A stretch of 61,338 nucleotides of DNA from Candidatus Methanodesulfokora washburnensis (lineage in GTDB: Archaea; Korarchaeota; Korarchaeia; Korarchaeales; Korarchaeaceae): NCBI RefSeq assembly GCF_003947435.1, contig NZ_RCOS01000066.1, positions 1-61,338 on the forward strand. Reading direction: 5' to 3'. Numbering within the stretch: position 1 is the stretch's first letter; each line of letters opens with the position of its first letter. Below are positions 1-7,470 of this stretch, one piece after another. The translations under genes were made by a program, and so were the position numbers. The notes under the pieces are model-generated. The model was not told where the DNA came from, searched no databases, and worked only from the letters and a program-made list of their open reading frames with translations.

Positions 1-1099
1 TGGCTTTCAGGGGCAACGGGGCTCCCCTCATCCTGAGCATATTAATGCCTGCGGTCACATCCCTATCTTTCTCGTAACCGCACCGCAGGCATCTCATAAG
101 CCTGTGCCCATTCGGAGCTAGTCTTCCCCCACATATCGGGCACAGGCTTGAAGTTCCCCTCGGGCTAACATACTCAACTGGTAGACCATTAAGCTTAGCC
201 TTGTATTCAATATAGAACTGTAACATTCTAAAGTTCCAGTTATGCAACCTTCTGTTCAGCATTCTTCCCCTTTTTATGCGTTTTCTTATCCCCTTCAAGT
301 CCTCCATCAGTATTCCGAGATTGTGTTGCTTAGCAAAATTCACAATTTCCCTTGAAATTTTGTGGCATAGATCCCTTGTCCTTCTTTTCTCCCTGTCGGA
401 GTACTTCTTCAGAAGCCTCCGAGCAGTCCTTGGTTTATATTTAGCAAGCTTCTGAATATTTCTCCTGATGATAAAATAGGTTGTGTGAACTGTCCTAAGC
501 TCATGATCTACCCTTAAAACATGGGGATTTGAACTTACCGCTGTTATGTTAGATTCATTTATGTCGATGGCTATCCATTCCTTTGGATTCTGCAGATCCA
601 CACCTTTCTTGAAGGGAATGATTATTTTGTCCTCATTTATAGTCATCTCACCTGTCTTGAGCTTTCCCTCTTTCCAGGAATCTATAAACTTCTTCTGATA
701 TTCCCCGAATTTCAGATTTATGAACAGAAACTGCCTCGGCCTCACCGAGATCCTAACCCCGTCACCATAGAACTTGTAAAGCACTGGGTCAAGCTGCATG
801 AATAACTTCTTGGCCTCAGGCTTCTCCTTCTTATGCTTCTTCCTGTGTTTCTTGAGCATAGCTAAAGCTATTTTACAGGCTGAATGGCAGAAATGGGTTG
901 AGTAATCCCATCTCCGCTTCCACTCCTCATAAACTCCTTTTCTTAGCTTTGCGAAAGAGGTAATCCTTCTCTTGTGAGCATAATCTATGCAGAAGTTTAT
1001 CATATCCCTGAAGTCCTCAAGGAGCTTTCTCATCTCATCGTTGGGCTCATATCCGAAGGGAACCCCTAGGTAGACTTCCACAATACTGAGTATACACAT
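1..1099 (-). CDS. tnpB: TnpB (IS605/IS1341-type OrfB), 3' end cut by window edge
   Basis: The frame is open from an ATG at 1099 to the window edge (about 366 residues), so the protein is truncated by the window and not by decay. TnpB is the RNA-guided nuclease of IS200/IS605-family elements. I can place the RuvC-like D-E-D triad: Asp179 in AIDINES, Glu266 in GILMEDLKG, Asp347 in KDRDVTAG. A zinc ribbon follows the expected order (CPICGG at about 320, CLRCG at about 337). All key residues are present, so it may be active. No tnpA lies upstream, so it looks like an IS1341-type element. It is clearly different in sequence from the tnpB at 32245-33303. Confidence 0.88.
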   Translation of the reverse strand, partial: MCILSIVEVYLGVPFGYEPNDEMRKLLEDFRDMINFCIDYAHKRRITSFAKLRKGVYEEWKRRWDYSTHFCHSACKIALAMLKKHRKKHKKEKPEAKKLFMQLDPVLYKFYGDGVRISVRPRQFLFINLKFGEYQKKFIDSWKEGKLKTGEMTINEDKIIIPFKKGVDLQNPKEWIAIDINESNITAVSSNPHVLRVDHELRTVHTTYFIIRRNIQKLAKYKPRTARRLLKKYSDREKRRTRDLCHKISREIVNFAKQHNLGILMEDLKGIRKRIKRGRMLNRRLHNWNFRMLQFYIEYKAKLNGLPVEYVSPRGTSSLCPICGGRLAPNGHRLMRCLRCGYEKDRDVTAGINMLRMRGAPLPLKA

Positions 1100-1178
1100 T
1101 AAGAGTTATATAAAATTAACTTTTTTGGGAACTGCCGACGAACCCTAGAATGATTTTTATGATAGGTAAAAAGAGATT

Positions 1179-1529
1179 CTAGATTCCGGTTTTCACTATT
1201 ATAGCCGTTTGAGAGGAGGGAGATAAAAGAGATGCAAGTTTATTAAAAGTGTCCCAGCACCACTTTTCATCCGAATAATTCACCACATTTGCTGCTGCAT
1301 AAATATGCTCTGGCCATGTATGAAGTGCTACATACCCTTCTTTCAACAGAAGGAATGCGCTTACTCCATAGGGCTCGAATTCATGCACATGAATTGCTAA
1401 TATCTCTTCTCCTATCATTTCCGCCAGATCTCTGAGCAATTTCTCCATTAAAACAGGAGAATCCAATACCTCTTTCCTAGAGATATTGTATAGTTCTCCT
1501 ATAAGATGGTTCTCGGGCAACTGGATCAC
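1179..1529 (-). CDS. S-adenosylmethionine decarboxylase-like protein without catalytic Ser/Cys
   Basis: The 116-residue protein has the length and fold signature of prokaryotic class 1B AdoMet decarboxylase (SpeD/SpeH), best seen in the block around HTWPE (residues 70-74). In that family the proenzyme cuts itself before a Ser in a Glu-Ser-His motif to form a pyruvoyl cofactor, and a downstream Cys is catalytic. Here the Ser position is Gly65 (KEGYVALH) and the Cys position is Tyr85 (VVNYSD). Pyruvoyl formation therefore looks impossible, although His70 and Glu64 remain. Its start overlaps the end of the UPF0173 gene by four bases (ATGA), so the two are probably co-translated. The function is unknown: pseudoenzyme, regulatory homologue, or a repurposed fold. 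The family is clear; the activity is not. Confidence 0.7.
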   Translation of the reverse strand: MIQLPENHLIGELYNISRKEVLDSPVLMEKLLRDLAEMIGEEILAIHVHEFEPYGVSAFLLLKEGYVALHTWPEHIYAAANVVNYSDEKWCWDTFNKLASLLSPSSQTAIIVKTGI

Positions 1530-2197
1530 AGCTCCCTGCGCTCACCGGGTTCCAGCTGAATGACCTCTGCTTTTATACCTCTCTCCTTAAGCTCCTTCTT
1601 TAAGTCCTCTGGTTTCCCATACAACACTGGAAATGTCCCATAGTGCATTGGCACAACCCTCTCCACTCCAAGGAGCTCTACTGCCTTGGCTGCCTCCCTT
1701 GGATCCATTGTAAAATGACCTCCTATCGGTAATAAAGCTAGATCAGGTCTATAAAGCTCTCCCAATAACTTCATATCATAGAAGAGGCCTGTATCTCCAG
1801 CATGATAGACTGAAATCCCTCCAGCCTTTACGATAAAACCGACAGGTGCTCCTAAGTCCGAGCTGTGAACTGCCTGAGTCAGCTTTATCAAAACACCATC
1901 TACTTCGAAGGGTCCCCCTATGTTTGCCCCTATAGAATTAGCTCCGTTCTTACTAGCATGCTGAGCTATTTCAAATATTCCAACTATCTTTCCCTTCCTC
2001 CTCTTGGACAGTTCTATTGCATCATCTAAGCCGTGATCGGAGTGGCTGTGAGAAACAGCATAGATATCTGCTCCCTCGCATTCGCTCAGCTTTGTGGGAC
2101 ATTTGGGGTTTCCTGAGATCCATGGATCAAACATTATCTTTTTTCCTCCTACCTCAAGAAGAAAAGCCGAATGGCCGAGATATATCAGCTCAGCCAT
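1526..2197 (-). CDS. UPF0173 metal-dependent hydrolase (metallo-beta-lactamase fold)
   Basis: A 223-residue metallo-beta-lactamase-fold protein of the UPF0173 family, related to UlaG. It shows the metal motif HSHSDH (about residues 50-55), then HAGDTG and PMHYGTFP in the expected order. The substrate of the family is not established. I start it at the ATG at 2197, preceded by GGTGAT; a TTG at 2212 in the same frame is a weaker choice, and family members begin at this Met. It is the first gene of a pair with the AdoMetDC-like gene, which it overlaps by four bases. Confidence 0.85.
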   Translation of the reverse strand: MAELIYLGHSAFLLEVGGKKIMFDPWISGNPKCPTKLSECEGADIYAVSHSHSDHGLDDAIELSKRRKGKIVGIFEIAQHASKNGANSIGANIGGPFEVDGVLIKLTQAVHSSDLGAPVGFIVKAGGISVYHAGDTGLFYDMKLLGELYRPDLALLPIGGHFTMDPREAAKAVELLGVERVVPMHYGTFPVLYGKPEDLKKELKERGIKAEVIQLEPGERREL

Positions 2198-2244
2198 GCT
2201 ATCACCGCTCAAAGTTATGACGAGACTAAATAAAGATTTTGATC

Positions 2245-2550
2245 CTAGCAGTCCCTGAGCTTTGTGAAGAGTACCTCTATCATTTTGTTCACGCTCTTTC
2301 TAGCCCTCTTGTTCGGTATCACGACCTTTACTCCCTTTAAATCAAGTAAACTTCTTCTAAAAGTTACAAGAACTTTTATGTTTTTTCTGAAACAGTAGCT
2401 CAACAAGGACTCAGGCGTATCCTCCTTTAGAGAGGAAAAAGGTAGCCATATTGCACTGTAGCCTATCAGATTTAGTCTCCTCTTTACCTTAAAGTAGAGC
2501 TCTCTGGGCACGCTTTTATCGAAAAGAAATGGTGTCTCCAGCTTTCCCAA
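2245..2550 (-). CDS. Hypothetical protein, 101 aa
   Basis: I do not recognise this small basic protein. It sits three bases after the stop of the deacylase gene and in the same direction, so it is likely co-transcribed with it. The pattern of an early Phe-Asp, a central helix-rich part and a strand before VLVTF is loosely reminiscent of small PIN-like or Mut7-C-like folds, but the acidic residues that would define a nuclease site are not convincing. Confidence 0.55.
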   Translation of the reverse strand: MGKLETPFLFDKSVPRELYFKVKRRLNLIGYSAIWLPFSSLKEDTPESLLSYCFRKNIKVLVTFRRSLLDLKGVKVVIPNKRARKSVNKMIEVLFTKLRDC

Positions 2551-2553
2551 GGC

Positions 2554-3339
2554 TCACACCAGGTCCTTTGTTTTCACAATACTAACGCCTATTTCTTCTA
2601 AAATAGGAATTATTTTTGATTTGTGATCACTTCTTAAGCTTTTCCAGTCCAGAATAGCTGTTCTTGCAGGGGGAACACTTCTTTCAAATGCTGATATTAC
2701 CGAGGATTTGCTGGCCCCATCTATGTCGTAGTTTCTCAATATGTGGCCTACAGCATATTTTGATCTAAGCTGTATCTCAGTGAAGTGGTGGTTTATGTGA
2801 GGTCCCCCTAGCCCAACTGCTACCTCGAAATTTCCCTGATCCAGCTTTTTGAGGGCACTTAAAAGAGAAACTGCGACTATTTCTCCCGCTTTTTCGTCGA
2901 TCCATTCCCTCTCGCTGCTTCCTATCTCAACAAAAGCAGTTGGAACATCAAAGGATGGGCCATGATGAGTGGGTTCCATAGCCACTTCATAGCCAGATCC
3001 AGCACTATTCTTCTCAGCTTCTATCAGGAATAGCTTCATCAGATATGGAAAGGCTATGCTTAGCTTTCCTGGCTCTCCTCCATATTCTGCATTTGCGAAA
3101 TTTCCGGGAGCATGAGCTGTTATCACGGGCTTTCCTGGGCTTCCACTGTGCCTAGAGAGAAATATTACAGCATCTGCCCATGGAGCCAGCTCTTTATGTG
3201 ATTTTAAGTATATATGAAGCTCATTTGTCCTTACCAGCTTTATTCTCTCCTCTTTTTCCGAAAGAAGAAGTTCAACATGTCTTCCTATATTTACAGATGC
3301 CTTATCCTCCTCTGACACTGCAAGAGCTATTTTTTGCAT
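2554..3339 (-). CDS. dtdA: D-aminoacyl-tRNA deacylase (DtdA/GEK1 type)
   Basis: This enzyme of archaea and plants removes D-amino acids wrongly loaded onto tRNA, and depends on zinc. Family signatures are visible in order: FLSRHSG, TAHAPGN, EPTHHGP and GLGGPHINHH. I take the ATG at 3339 as the start because it has AGGAGG just upstream and gives the usual N-terminus (KIALAVSEEDKAS). A TTG at 3384 would add 15 unconserved residues. The full family length is present. It is followed three bases later by the 101-residue hypothetical gene. Confidence 0.9.
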   Translation of the reverse strand: MQKIALAVSEEDKASVNIGRHVELLLSEKEERIKLVRTNELHIYLKSHKELAPWADAVIFLSRHSGSPGKPVITAHAPGNFANAEYGGEPGKLSIAFPYLMKLFLIEAEKNSAGSGYEVAMEPTHHGPSFDVPTAFVEIGSSEREWIDEKAGEIVAVSLLSALKKLDQGNFEVAVGLGGPHINHHFTEIQLRSKYAVGHILRNYDIDGASKSSVISAFERSVPPARTAILDWKSLRSDHKSKIIPILEEIGVSIVKTKDLV

Positions 3340-3434
3340 ATACCTCCTATCTAAAGGAGGAATAAAAACACAACTTAAATCCAACTCAAATTATTTCATT
3401 TAGCTATACCGCTATCAACGCATTATAGCCCTTT

Positions 3435-3681
3435 TTGACATTCTCCGCGGCTAAAGCCGGGAGATTCCCGGTTTGTCAGCCTGAGGCTTCATCCTACCGA
3501 GTTCAGGGCTGTGTCAAGACCAAGGCATAACGCCCTACCAGCCCCTGCTATGGGCATGTAGCCCATAGCCCGCTTGAGTACGTTCACCGGCGACTCGCCA
3601 AAGATATGAGGAGCACTCTTATTTAAGGTTATCGGCAATTCATCCCACGGTTTTAACCGTGGGCTTTCTTGTCGATTTTCT
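3435..3681 (-). mobile_element. 247-bp internally deleted IS605-type derivative (MITE-like)
   Basis: On the minus strand this segment carries both ends of the element at 32165-33357 with almost all of tnpB removed. The left end has the hairpin with arms cacggt/accgtg (about 3646-3663). The right end has the hairpin ccggga/tcccgg followed by the terminal block ending tgtcaa at 3435. Between them is only the last part of tnpB (coding for GYMPIAGAGRALC). Both this copy and the long one follow CTTAC on their left. It is probably mobilised in trans, or is a dead remnant. Confidence 0.8.
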
Positions 3682-3721
3682 GTAAGATAATAGGCTAAGA
3701 TTAGCCTCAAAACTGCCAGAA

Positions 3722-3733
3722 ATATTTTTAATC
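3722..3733 (+). promoter_or_regulatory. TATA box for acyP, implying a leaderless mRNA
   Basis: The AT-rich block atatttttaatc is centred about 27 bases before the ATG at 3754. That is the normal archaeal TATA-to-start distance, so transcription should begin at or next to the start codon. There is no Shine-Dalgarno sequence before the ATG, which agrees. Confidence 0.5.
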
Positions 3734-3753
3734 AAGGCCATCTGAAGCTATGT

Positions 3754-4032
3754 ATGAGCTTAGCGAGGGCCCACCTGAGAATATATGGTTGGGTTCAGGG
3801 CGTTTTCTTTAGATCATCTATGAGAAGAGTTGCTAAAAAGCTTGGAGTTACTGGATGGGTGAGAAATCTACCAGATGGAAGCGTGGAAGCTGTAGTAGAG
3901 GGGGAGAAAGATAAGGTGGAGGAGATAATAAGATGGGCGCATAAAGGACCAGAGCTCGCTGTGGTAGAAAGAGTAGATGTTGAATGGGAGGAGCCTACAG
4001 GCGAGTTTGATGATTTCTCTATAATCTACTGA
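3754..4032 (+). CDS. acyP: Acylphosphatase
   Basis: A 92-residue enzyme that hydrolyses acylphosphates. The catalytic Arg20 lies in [12 protein letters not shown] and the catalytic Asn38 in [10 protein letters not shown], exactly as in the family, and the length is typical. It stands alone between an IS derivative and a convergent hydrolase gene. Its promoter suggests a leaderless transcript. The 230 bases after it show no convincing gene. Confidence 0.95.
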   Translation: MSLARAHLRIYGWVQGVFFRSSMRRVAKKLGVTGWVRNLPDGSVEAVVEGEKDKVEEIIRWAHKGPELAVVERVDVEWEEPTGEFDDFSIIY

Positions 4033-4262
4033 ACACGCTGAGTAACTGTTACATATCTCCCCTTTAGCTGAGGATCTTGCTGCAGAAGTTTCATATTTCA
4101 AGCAGTTACCGAACCTCCACTTGAAAGCTTTCTGTGCCAAGATATATTGGTTTACTTAATTTTCCACGTGATTTAATTATGGTTTATCACAAAAATCAAC
4201 TAGCTCTTGGCTTAGATGTTGCTCTCAGGCTGATTGTTTAATTTTTAAGTTAAATAGACCTA

Positions 4263-5087
4263 TTAAGGTGGATAAAATCTGTTGAGAAAGCTGATAATAT
4301 GGGTGTTTACCTCCTCAGCTCTCTCCAAGATGAGATAATGGCCTGCCCCTCTCAGGACGACGATCTCAGAATTGGGTATCTCCTTGAGACGAAGAGAAAG
4401 AGAGGGATCTATTACTTTGTCTTCATCTCCTATTATGATCAAGGTGGGTGCTTTTATCTCCTTTATCCTATCCCCAAGTTCGTATCCGGAGACGCTAAGG
4501 GCCACATTTAGTGGATCCCCTGGAAACTTTTTTATCTCCTCTATCATCCAATCTAGCAGCTCTCTTGGAACATTTTTAGAAAGGACTTCCTTCAGTTCCT
4601 CCTTCAGAACTTTTGTCCTGTAATTATCATCTGCTAATTTTGCTAGCTCATATGGAGATGACATCATTTTGTACAAATTTTCCTCAAATCTCTCTATGTA
4701 GTCCCTGACAGGGTCATATCTGTAGTTCTTATGAGCTCTTGTGGCTATTAAAACAAGAGCTTTGACGTCGTTCTCAATAGCATATCTCATTGAGATTATC
4801 CCTCCCATGGACCAGCCTATAAGAGCTACTTCTTCCACTTCTTCCTTTTCCAGAATTGCTTTTATGTCATTGGAGAACTCATCTATCGATATAGGTTTTT
4901 TAAGCTCGCTTGAAAGACCATGACCTCTTAAATCTACTGCTATAACTTTATACCTCTTTGATAGCACTGGAATTTGATTTTTCCACCACTTATGCGATGC
5001 CCAAGCCCCGTGTATCAGGACAACACATCTTCCAGATCCAAAAACCTCATAGAATATTCTTTCACCATCCAGCTTGATGAATGGCAC
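4263..5087 (-). CDS. Alpha/beta-fold hydrolase
   Basis: A 274-residue single-domain serine hydrolase. The oxyanion motif HGAWASHKWW comes first, then the nucleophile elbow GWSMGG (Ser93), the acid region IGDEDKVID and the catalytic His in GAGHYLILE. The substrate cannot be told from the sequence; esterase, lactonase or haloperoxidase-like relatives all share this pattern. The start is a GTG at 5087 with no strong ribosome-binding site. It is transcribed on its own, downstream of the tRNA-Arg gene. Confidence 0.85.
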   Translation of the reverse strand: MPFIKLDGERIFYEVFGSGRCVVLIHGAWASHKWWKNQIPVLSKRYKVIAVDLRGHGLSSELKKPISIDEFSNDIKAILEKEEVEEVALIGWSMGGIISMRYAIENDVKALVLIATRAHKNYRYDPVRDYIERFEENLYKMMSSPYELAKLADDNYRTKVLKEELKEVLSKNVPRELLDWMIEEIKKFPGDPLNVALSVSGYELGDRIKEIKAPTLIIIGDEDKVIDPSLSLRLKEIPNSEIVVLRGAGHYLILERAEEVNTHIISFLNRFYPP

Positions 5088-5163
5088 AAGATGAATACCG
5101 TTTGCTTAAAATTTTTGTGATGATACAAAGCACTCGATTTATACCGCCAATTATCTGTATAAA

Positions 5164-5239
5164 CGGGCCCGGCGGGACTTGAACCCGCGACCTACGGCTC
5201 CGAAGGCCGCCGCTCTAATCCTTGCTGAGCTACGGGCCC
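5164..5239 (-). tRNA. tRNA-Arg (TCG anticodon)
   Basis: The minus strand folds as a full cloverleaf: acceptor GGGCCCG pairs with CGGGCCC, the anticodon stem GCGGC/GCCGT holds the loop CTTCGGA (anticodon TCG), and the T arm is GCGGG-TTCAAGT-CCCGC. The discriminator is G at 5164; CCA is not encoded. No intron is seen. The body is nearly the same as tRNA-Arg(TCT) at 60908-60982. Confidence 0.95.
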
Positions 5240-5257
5240 AAGAAATAGGAAGTGAGA

Positions 5258-5273
5258 AGATAAATTTTTATCT
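5258..5273. promoter_or_regulatory. Shared palindromic TATA element between tRNA-Arg and mrp
   Basis: The sequence agataaatttttatct has 7-base inverted arms around a 2-base centre. Its centre is about 26 bases from the tRNA 5' end on one side. On the other side it implies a roughly 20-base leader for the ATPase gene, which holds GGTGGGAT before the ATG at 5310. One element can therefore serve two divergent promoters. Confidence 0.55.
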
Positions 5274-5309
5274 TGAATGCAAAGTTAAGCTAACCTAACT
5301 GGTGGGATA

Positions 5310-6122
5310 ATGGCGGAAGGAAGAATTCAGCTTAAACCTCCGAGAAAACCGGAAAACATAAGGCATATAGTGGCTGTTATGAGCGGAAAAGGTGGTGTTG
5401 GAAAAACTACTGTCGCAGTTAACCTAGCTGCAGCATTTTTCAGACTTGGAAGGAGAGTCTCTATATTTGATGCAGATATAACAGGACCGAATGTTGTAAA
5501 AGCTTTAGGGGCAGAAGGAGGTCAATTAACTGTTTTTAATGATAAAATAGTGCCATATAAAGCCCATGGTGGAATAGGTGTTGTCTCAATGGCTTTTTTA
5601 GTAGGAGAAGGAGAGCCTATTATATGGAGAGGCCCTCTTAAGATAAAAGCAATACAGCAGCTCTTCGATCAGACAGACTGGGGCTATCTTGATTGGTTGA
5701 TCATAGATCTTCCTCCTGGAACAAGTGATGAGCCCTTATCAATAATGCAGGATTTGAGCTTAGATGGAGTTATAATAGTCACCACCCCGCAGAGGCTAGC
5801 ACTGCTGGACGTTGAGAGAGCCATAAATATGGTTAAGAGGCTTGATAGGAGAGTTCTAGGAATAATAGAGAACATGAGCTACTTTATATGCCCCGGAGAT
5901 GTGAAGGTCCAGATGTTCGGTGGAAACTGGACTGATGAAGTGGCAATGAGAACCAATGTCCCGGTTCTTGGAAGACTCCCATTTGATCCATCAGCAGCCT
6001 GGATGACCGATGAGGGAAAACCCTTTGTCCTCTTTAAGCCGGAATCGGAGATGAGCGCTGAGATGATGAGAATAGCTGAAAAGCTTGAGAATATGTTAGA
6101 GGAGAAAGAGAGTCAAAAATAA
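5310..6122 (+). CDS. Mrp/NBP35-family P-loop ATPase (iron-sulfur carrier-like)
   Basis: A 270-residue ATPase of the Mrp/ApbC/NBP35 family, which carries and delivers Fe-S clusters. The deviant Walker A is MSGKGGVGKTT (residues 24-34), followed by FDADITGPN and LIIDLPPGTSDE. The usual C-terminal CPxC cluster ligand is not intact: the site reads SYFICPGDVK, with one Cys only. Cluster binding may be altered or lost. The ATG is preceded by GGTGGGAT. Its 3' end overlaps the convergent PAP2-like gene by 27 bases. Confidence 0.85.
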   Translation: MAEGRIQLKPPRKPENIRHIVAVMSGKGGVGKTTVAVNLAAAFFRLGRRVSIFDADITGPNVVKALGAEGGQLTVFNDKIVPYKAHGGIGVVSMAFLVGEGEPIIWRGPLKIKAIQQLFDQTDWGYLDWLIIDLPPGTSDEPLSIMQDLSLDGVIIVTTPQRLALLDVERAINMVKRLDRRVLGIIENMSYFICPGDVKVQMFGGNWTDEVAMRTNVPVLGRLPFDPSAAWMTDEGKPFVLFKPESEMSAEMMRIAEKLENMLEEKESQK

Positions 6123-6653
6123 TGGTTCTAAAGCTCCTACAAACAGACCAATTAATATCTGATGTGGTGTGTGAGCTTTTATTCTGTATCTAGACCAAGC
6201 TATCAATGGAAGGGATGGAAAAATTAGGAGAGAAAACTCCGATCCTAGAAGAGTCAGGACCGCCCAAGAGCTAGAAGCTCCTGCTGAGTGTATACTGACT
6301 TTCGTGAATTTATTTAAGATCAGTATTGAAGTGCTCACTGCAAGATACGAAGCTGCTATTATCATGCCTACACGACATCTTACTACAAAAAATGAAATTA
6401 AGCCTAGTAAATAGCTTATGGAGGAAAATATCAAAAAGGGCGTTCTTCTTCTCCTCTCCACCACCATGAGGTCAACTCTTCCAGCTAACGACATTATCAC
6501 GACCGGAGCGACCGGAAGAATAACCAAGAAAACAATTCCTATTAGAAGAAAGGTGAGCATTTCTTTTATCATAGGAAGCGTTGCCAGCACAACTAGAAAG
6601 GCCATCGATGTTGGAGAGAGCAACAGGGCTATGACATCATGTTTGCTGTGCAT
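6096..6653 (-). CDS. PAP2-like integral membrane phosphatase
   Basis: A 185-residue protein with about five or six hydrophobic segments. The last third carries a PAP2-like pattern: SIHSAGASSSW matches the second signature (a Ser-x-His core) and SRYRIKAHTPHQ matches the third, with Gln where Asp is common. It probably acts on a lipid or isoprenoid phosphate at the membrane. The first signature is weak, so the call is tentative. It starts at the ATG at 6653 and converges on the mrp gene. Confidence 0.6.
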   Translation of the reverse strand: MHSKHDVIALLLSPTSMAFLVVLATLPMIKEMLTFLLIGIVFLVILPVAPVVIMSLAGRVDLMVVERRRRTPFLIFSSISYLLGLISFFVVRCRVGMIIAASYLAVSTSILILNKFTKVSIHSAGASSSWAVLTLLGSEFSLLIFPSLPLIAWSRYRIKAHTPHQILIGLFVGALEPLFLTLFLL

Positions 6654-6706
6654 CTGAACCTATCCAAAACAAAAATAAAAAGATAGAGGGGGAGGGATAA
6701 GCTGGC

Positions 6707-6937
6707 CTACTTCTTCAGTATAGCTGAAACAGCTAGCTCTATGTCAGAGCTAGTTACTGTCTTCCTCTTAGAGTGCTTAGCTATGTCTATTGCATGCTTG
6801 GCCACTTCTGTAGCCAGTTTCTCCATGTAGTAGGCCAGCCTCTCCCTTGCTCCATCACTAACCCTCTCGGCACCAGAATCTTTTATTATTCTATAAACTG
6901 GTGCAAGAGGGAGGTACCGGGCAGCCTTCTCAGACAT
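6707..6937 (-). CDS. Archaeal histone
   Basis: A 76-residue single histone fold: YLPLAPVYRIIKDSGAERVS, then a long central helix from RERLAYYMEKLATEVAKHA, then KRKTVTSSDIELAV. It compacts DNA as dimers and higher multimers. I choose the ATG at 6937 because GGTGA lies five bases before it and the protein then begins MSEKAARY; a GTG at 6946 is also in frame. It is monocistronic with its own TATA box. Histones are absent from many Crenarchaeota, so this helps to place the organism. Confidence 0.95.
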   Translation of the reverse strand: MSEKAARYLPLAPVYRIIKDSGAERVSDGARERLAYYMEKLATEVAKHAIDIAKHSKRKTVTSSDIELAVSAILKK

Positions 6938-6990
6938 CTCTCTCACCTTGGTCCCTTAGGTTGAGGGACCATAAATGTTCTAGGGGTCCT

Positions 6991-7000
6991 ATTATTTAAG
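6991..7000 (-). promoter_or_regulatory. TATA box of the histone gene
   Basis: On the minus strand the block reads cttaaataat. The expected start of transcription, about 25 bases downstream, leaves a leader of roughly 30 bases that holds the GGTGA ribosome-binding site. Confidence 0.5.
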
Positions 7001-7470
7001 CTTTTCTCACTCAGCTTGATATGGACATAGATATACCCATCCTGAACTACTTTAACAACCTACTCTTAGTAATTCCCATTAAGATTAACGATTTGTTTTT
7101 ATGAAATCCTAAAATTTATTTAAAAAAGAAAGGAATAAGGTAAATTTTTCTTTTATAAACAGTAAAGATGGAAAAAGTAGTTAATAGGAGATCGAGGCTG
7201 CCCTTGGCAATAGGAAGAGAAAAAGCGGAGATAACGCTATTTCTTACGAATGAGATTAAAATCTCTCAATAAATAAGGATCCAAACAGCATATTCGTCCT
7301 AAAAATTAAGTTTGTGGTAAGAATAGGACTTTTCTAGATGTCATTTTTGCTCAATTTTTCCTAAAGTAAGTCTGTAAAGAGAAAACAAACTGTAAAATAG
7401 TCTAACTGGACATTATTTATTGTGAGCAGCTATGTTTTTATCTTTATAGAAAATTTTATCTGAGATCGCG
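7001..7470. other. AT-rich intergenic region, no supported gene
   Basis: The stretch is very AT-rich and holds only very short frames: 28 codons from 7021 and 34 codons from 7168, the latter behind a tttataaa block. Neither has a ribosome-binding site or a recognisable product. Near the right end, ctttatagaa (about 7440-7449) sits 26 bases before the ATG at 7471 and is a good TATA box for a leaderless mRNA. Confidence 0.4.

Noticed and set aside
3489-3710. A 73-codon open frame on the minus strand
   Set aside because: It covers the IS derivative and only reads the last part of tnpB fused to the left-end hairpin region, so it is not an independent gene.
4033-4262. Possible gene remnant after acyP (frame with EDLAAEVSYFKQLPNLHLK)
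   Set aside because: It has no start codon, is under 30 residues and I do not recognise it.
7168-7272. A 34-codon frame with a TATA-like block upstream
   Set aside because: There is no ribosome-binding site, no recognisable product and the region is AT-rich, so a chance frame is likely.
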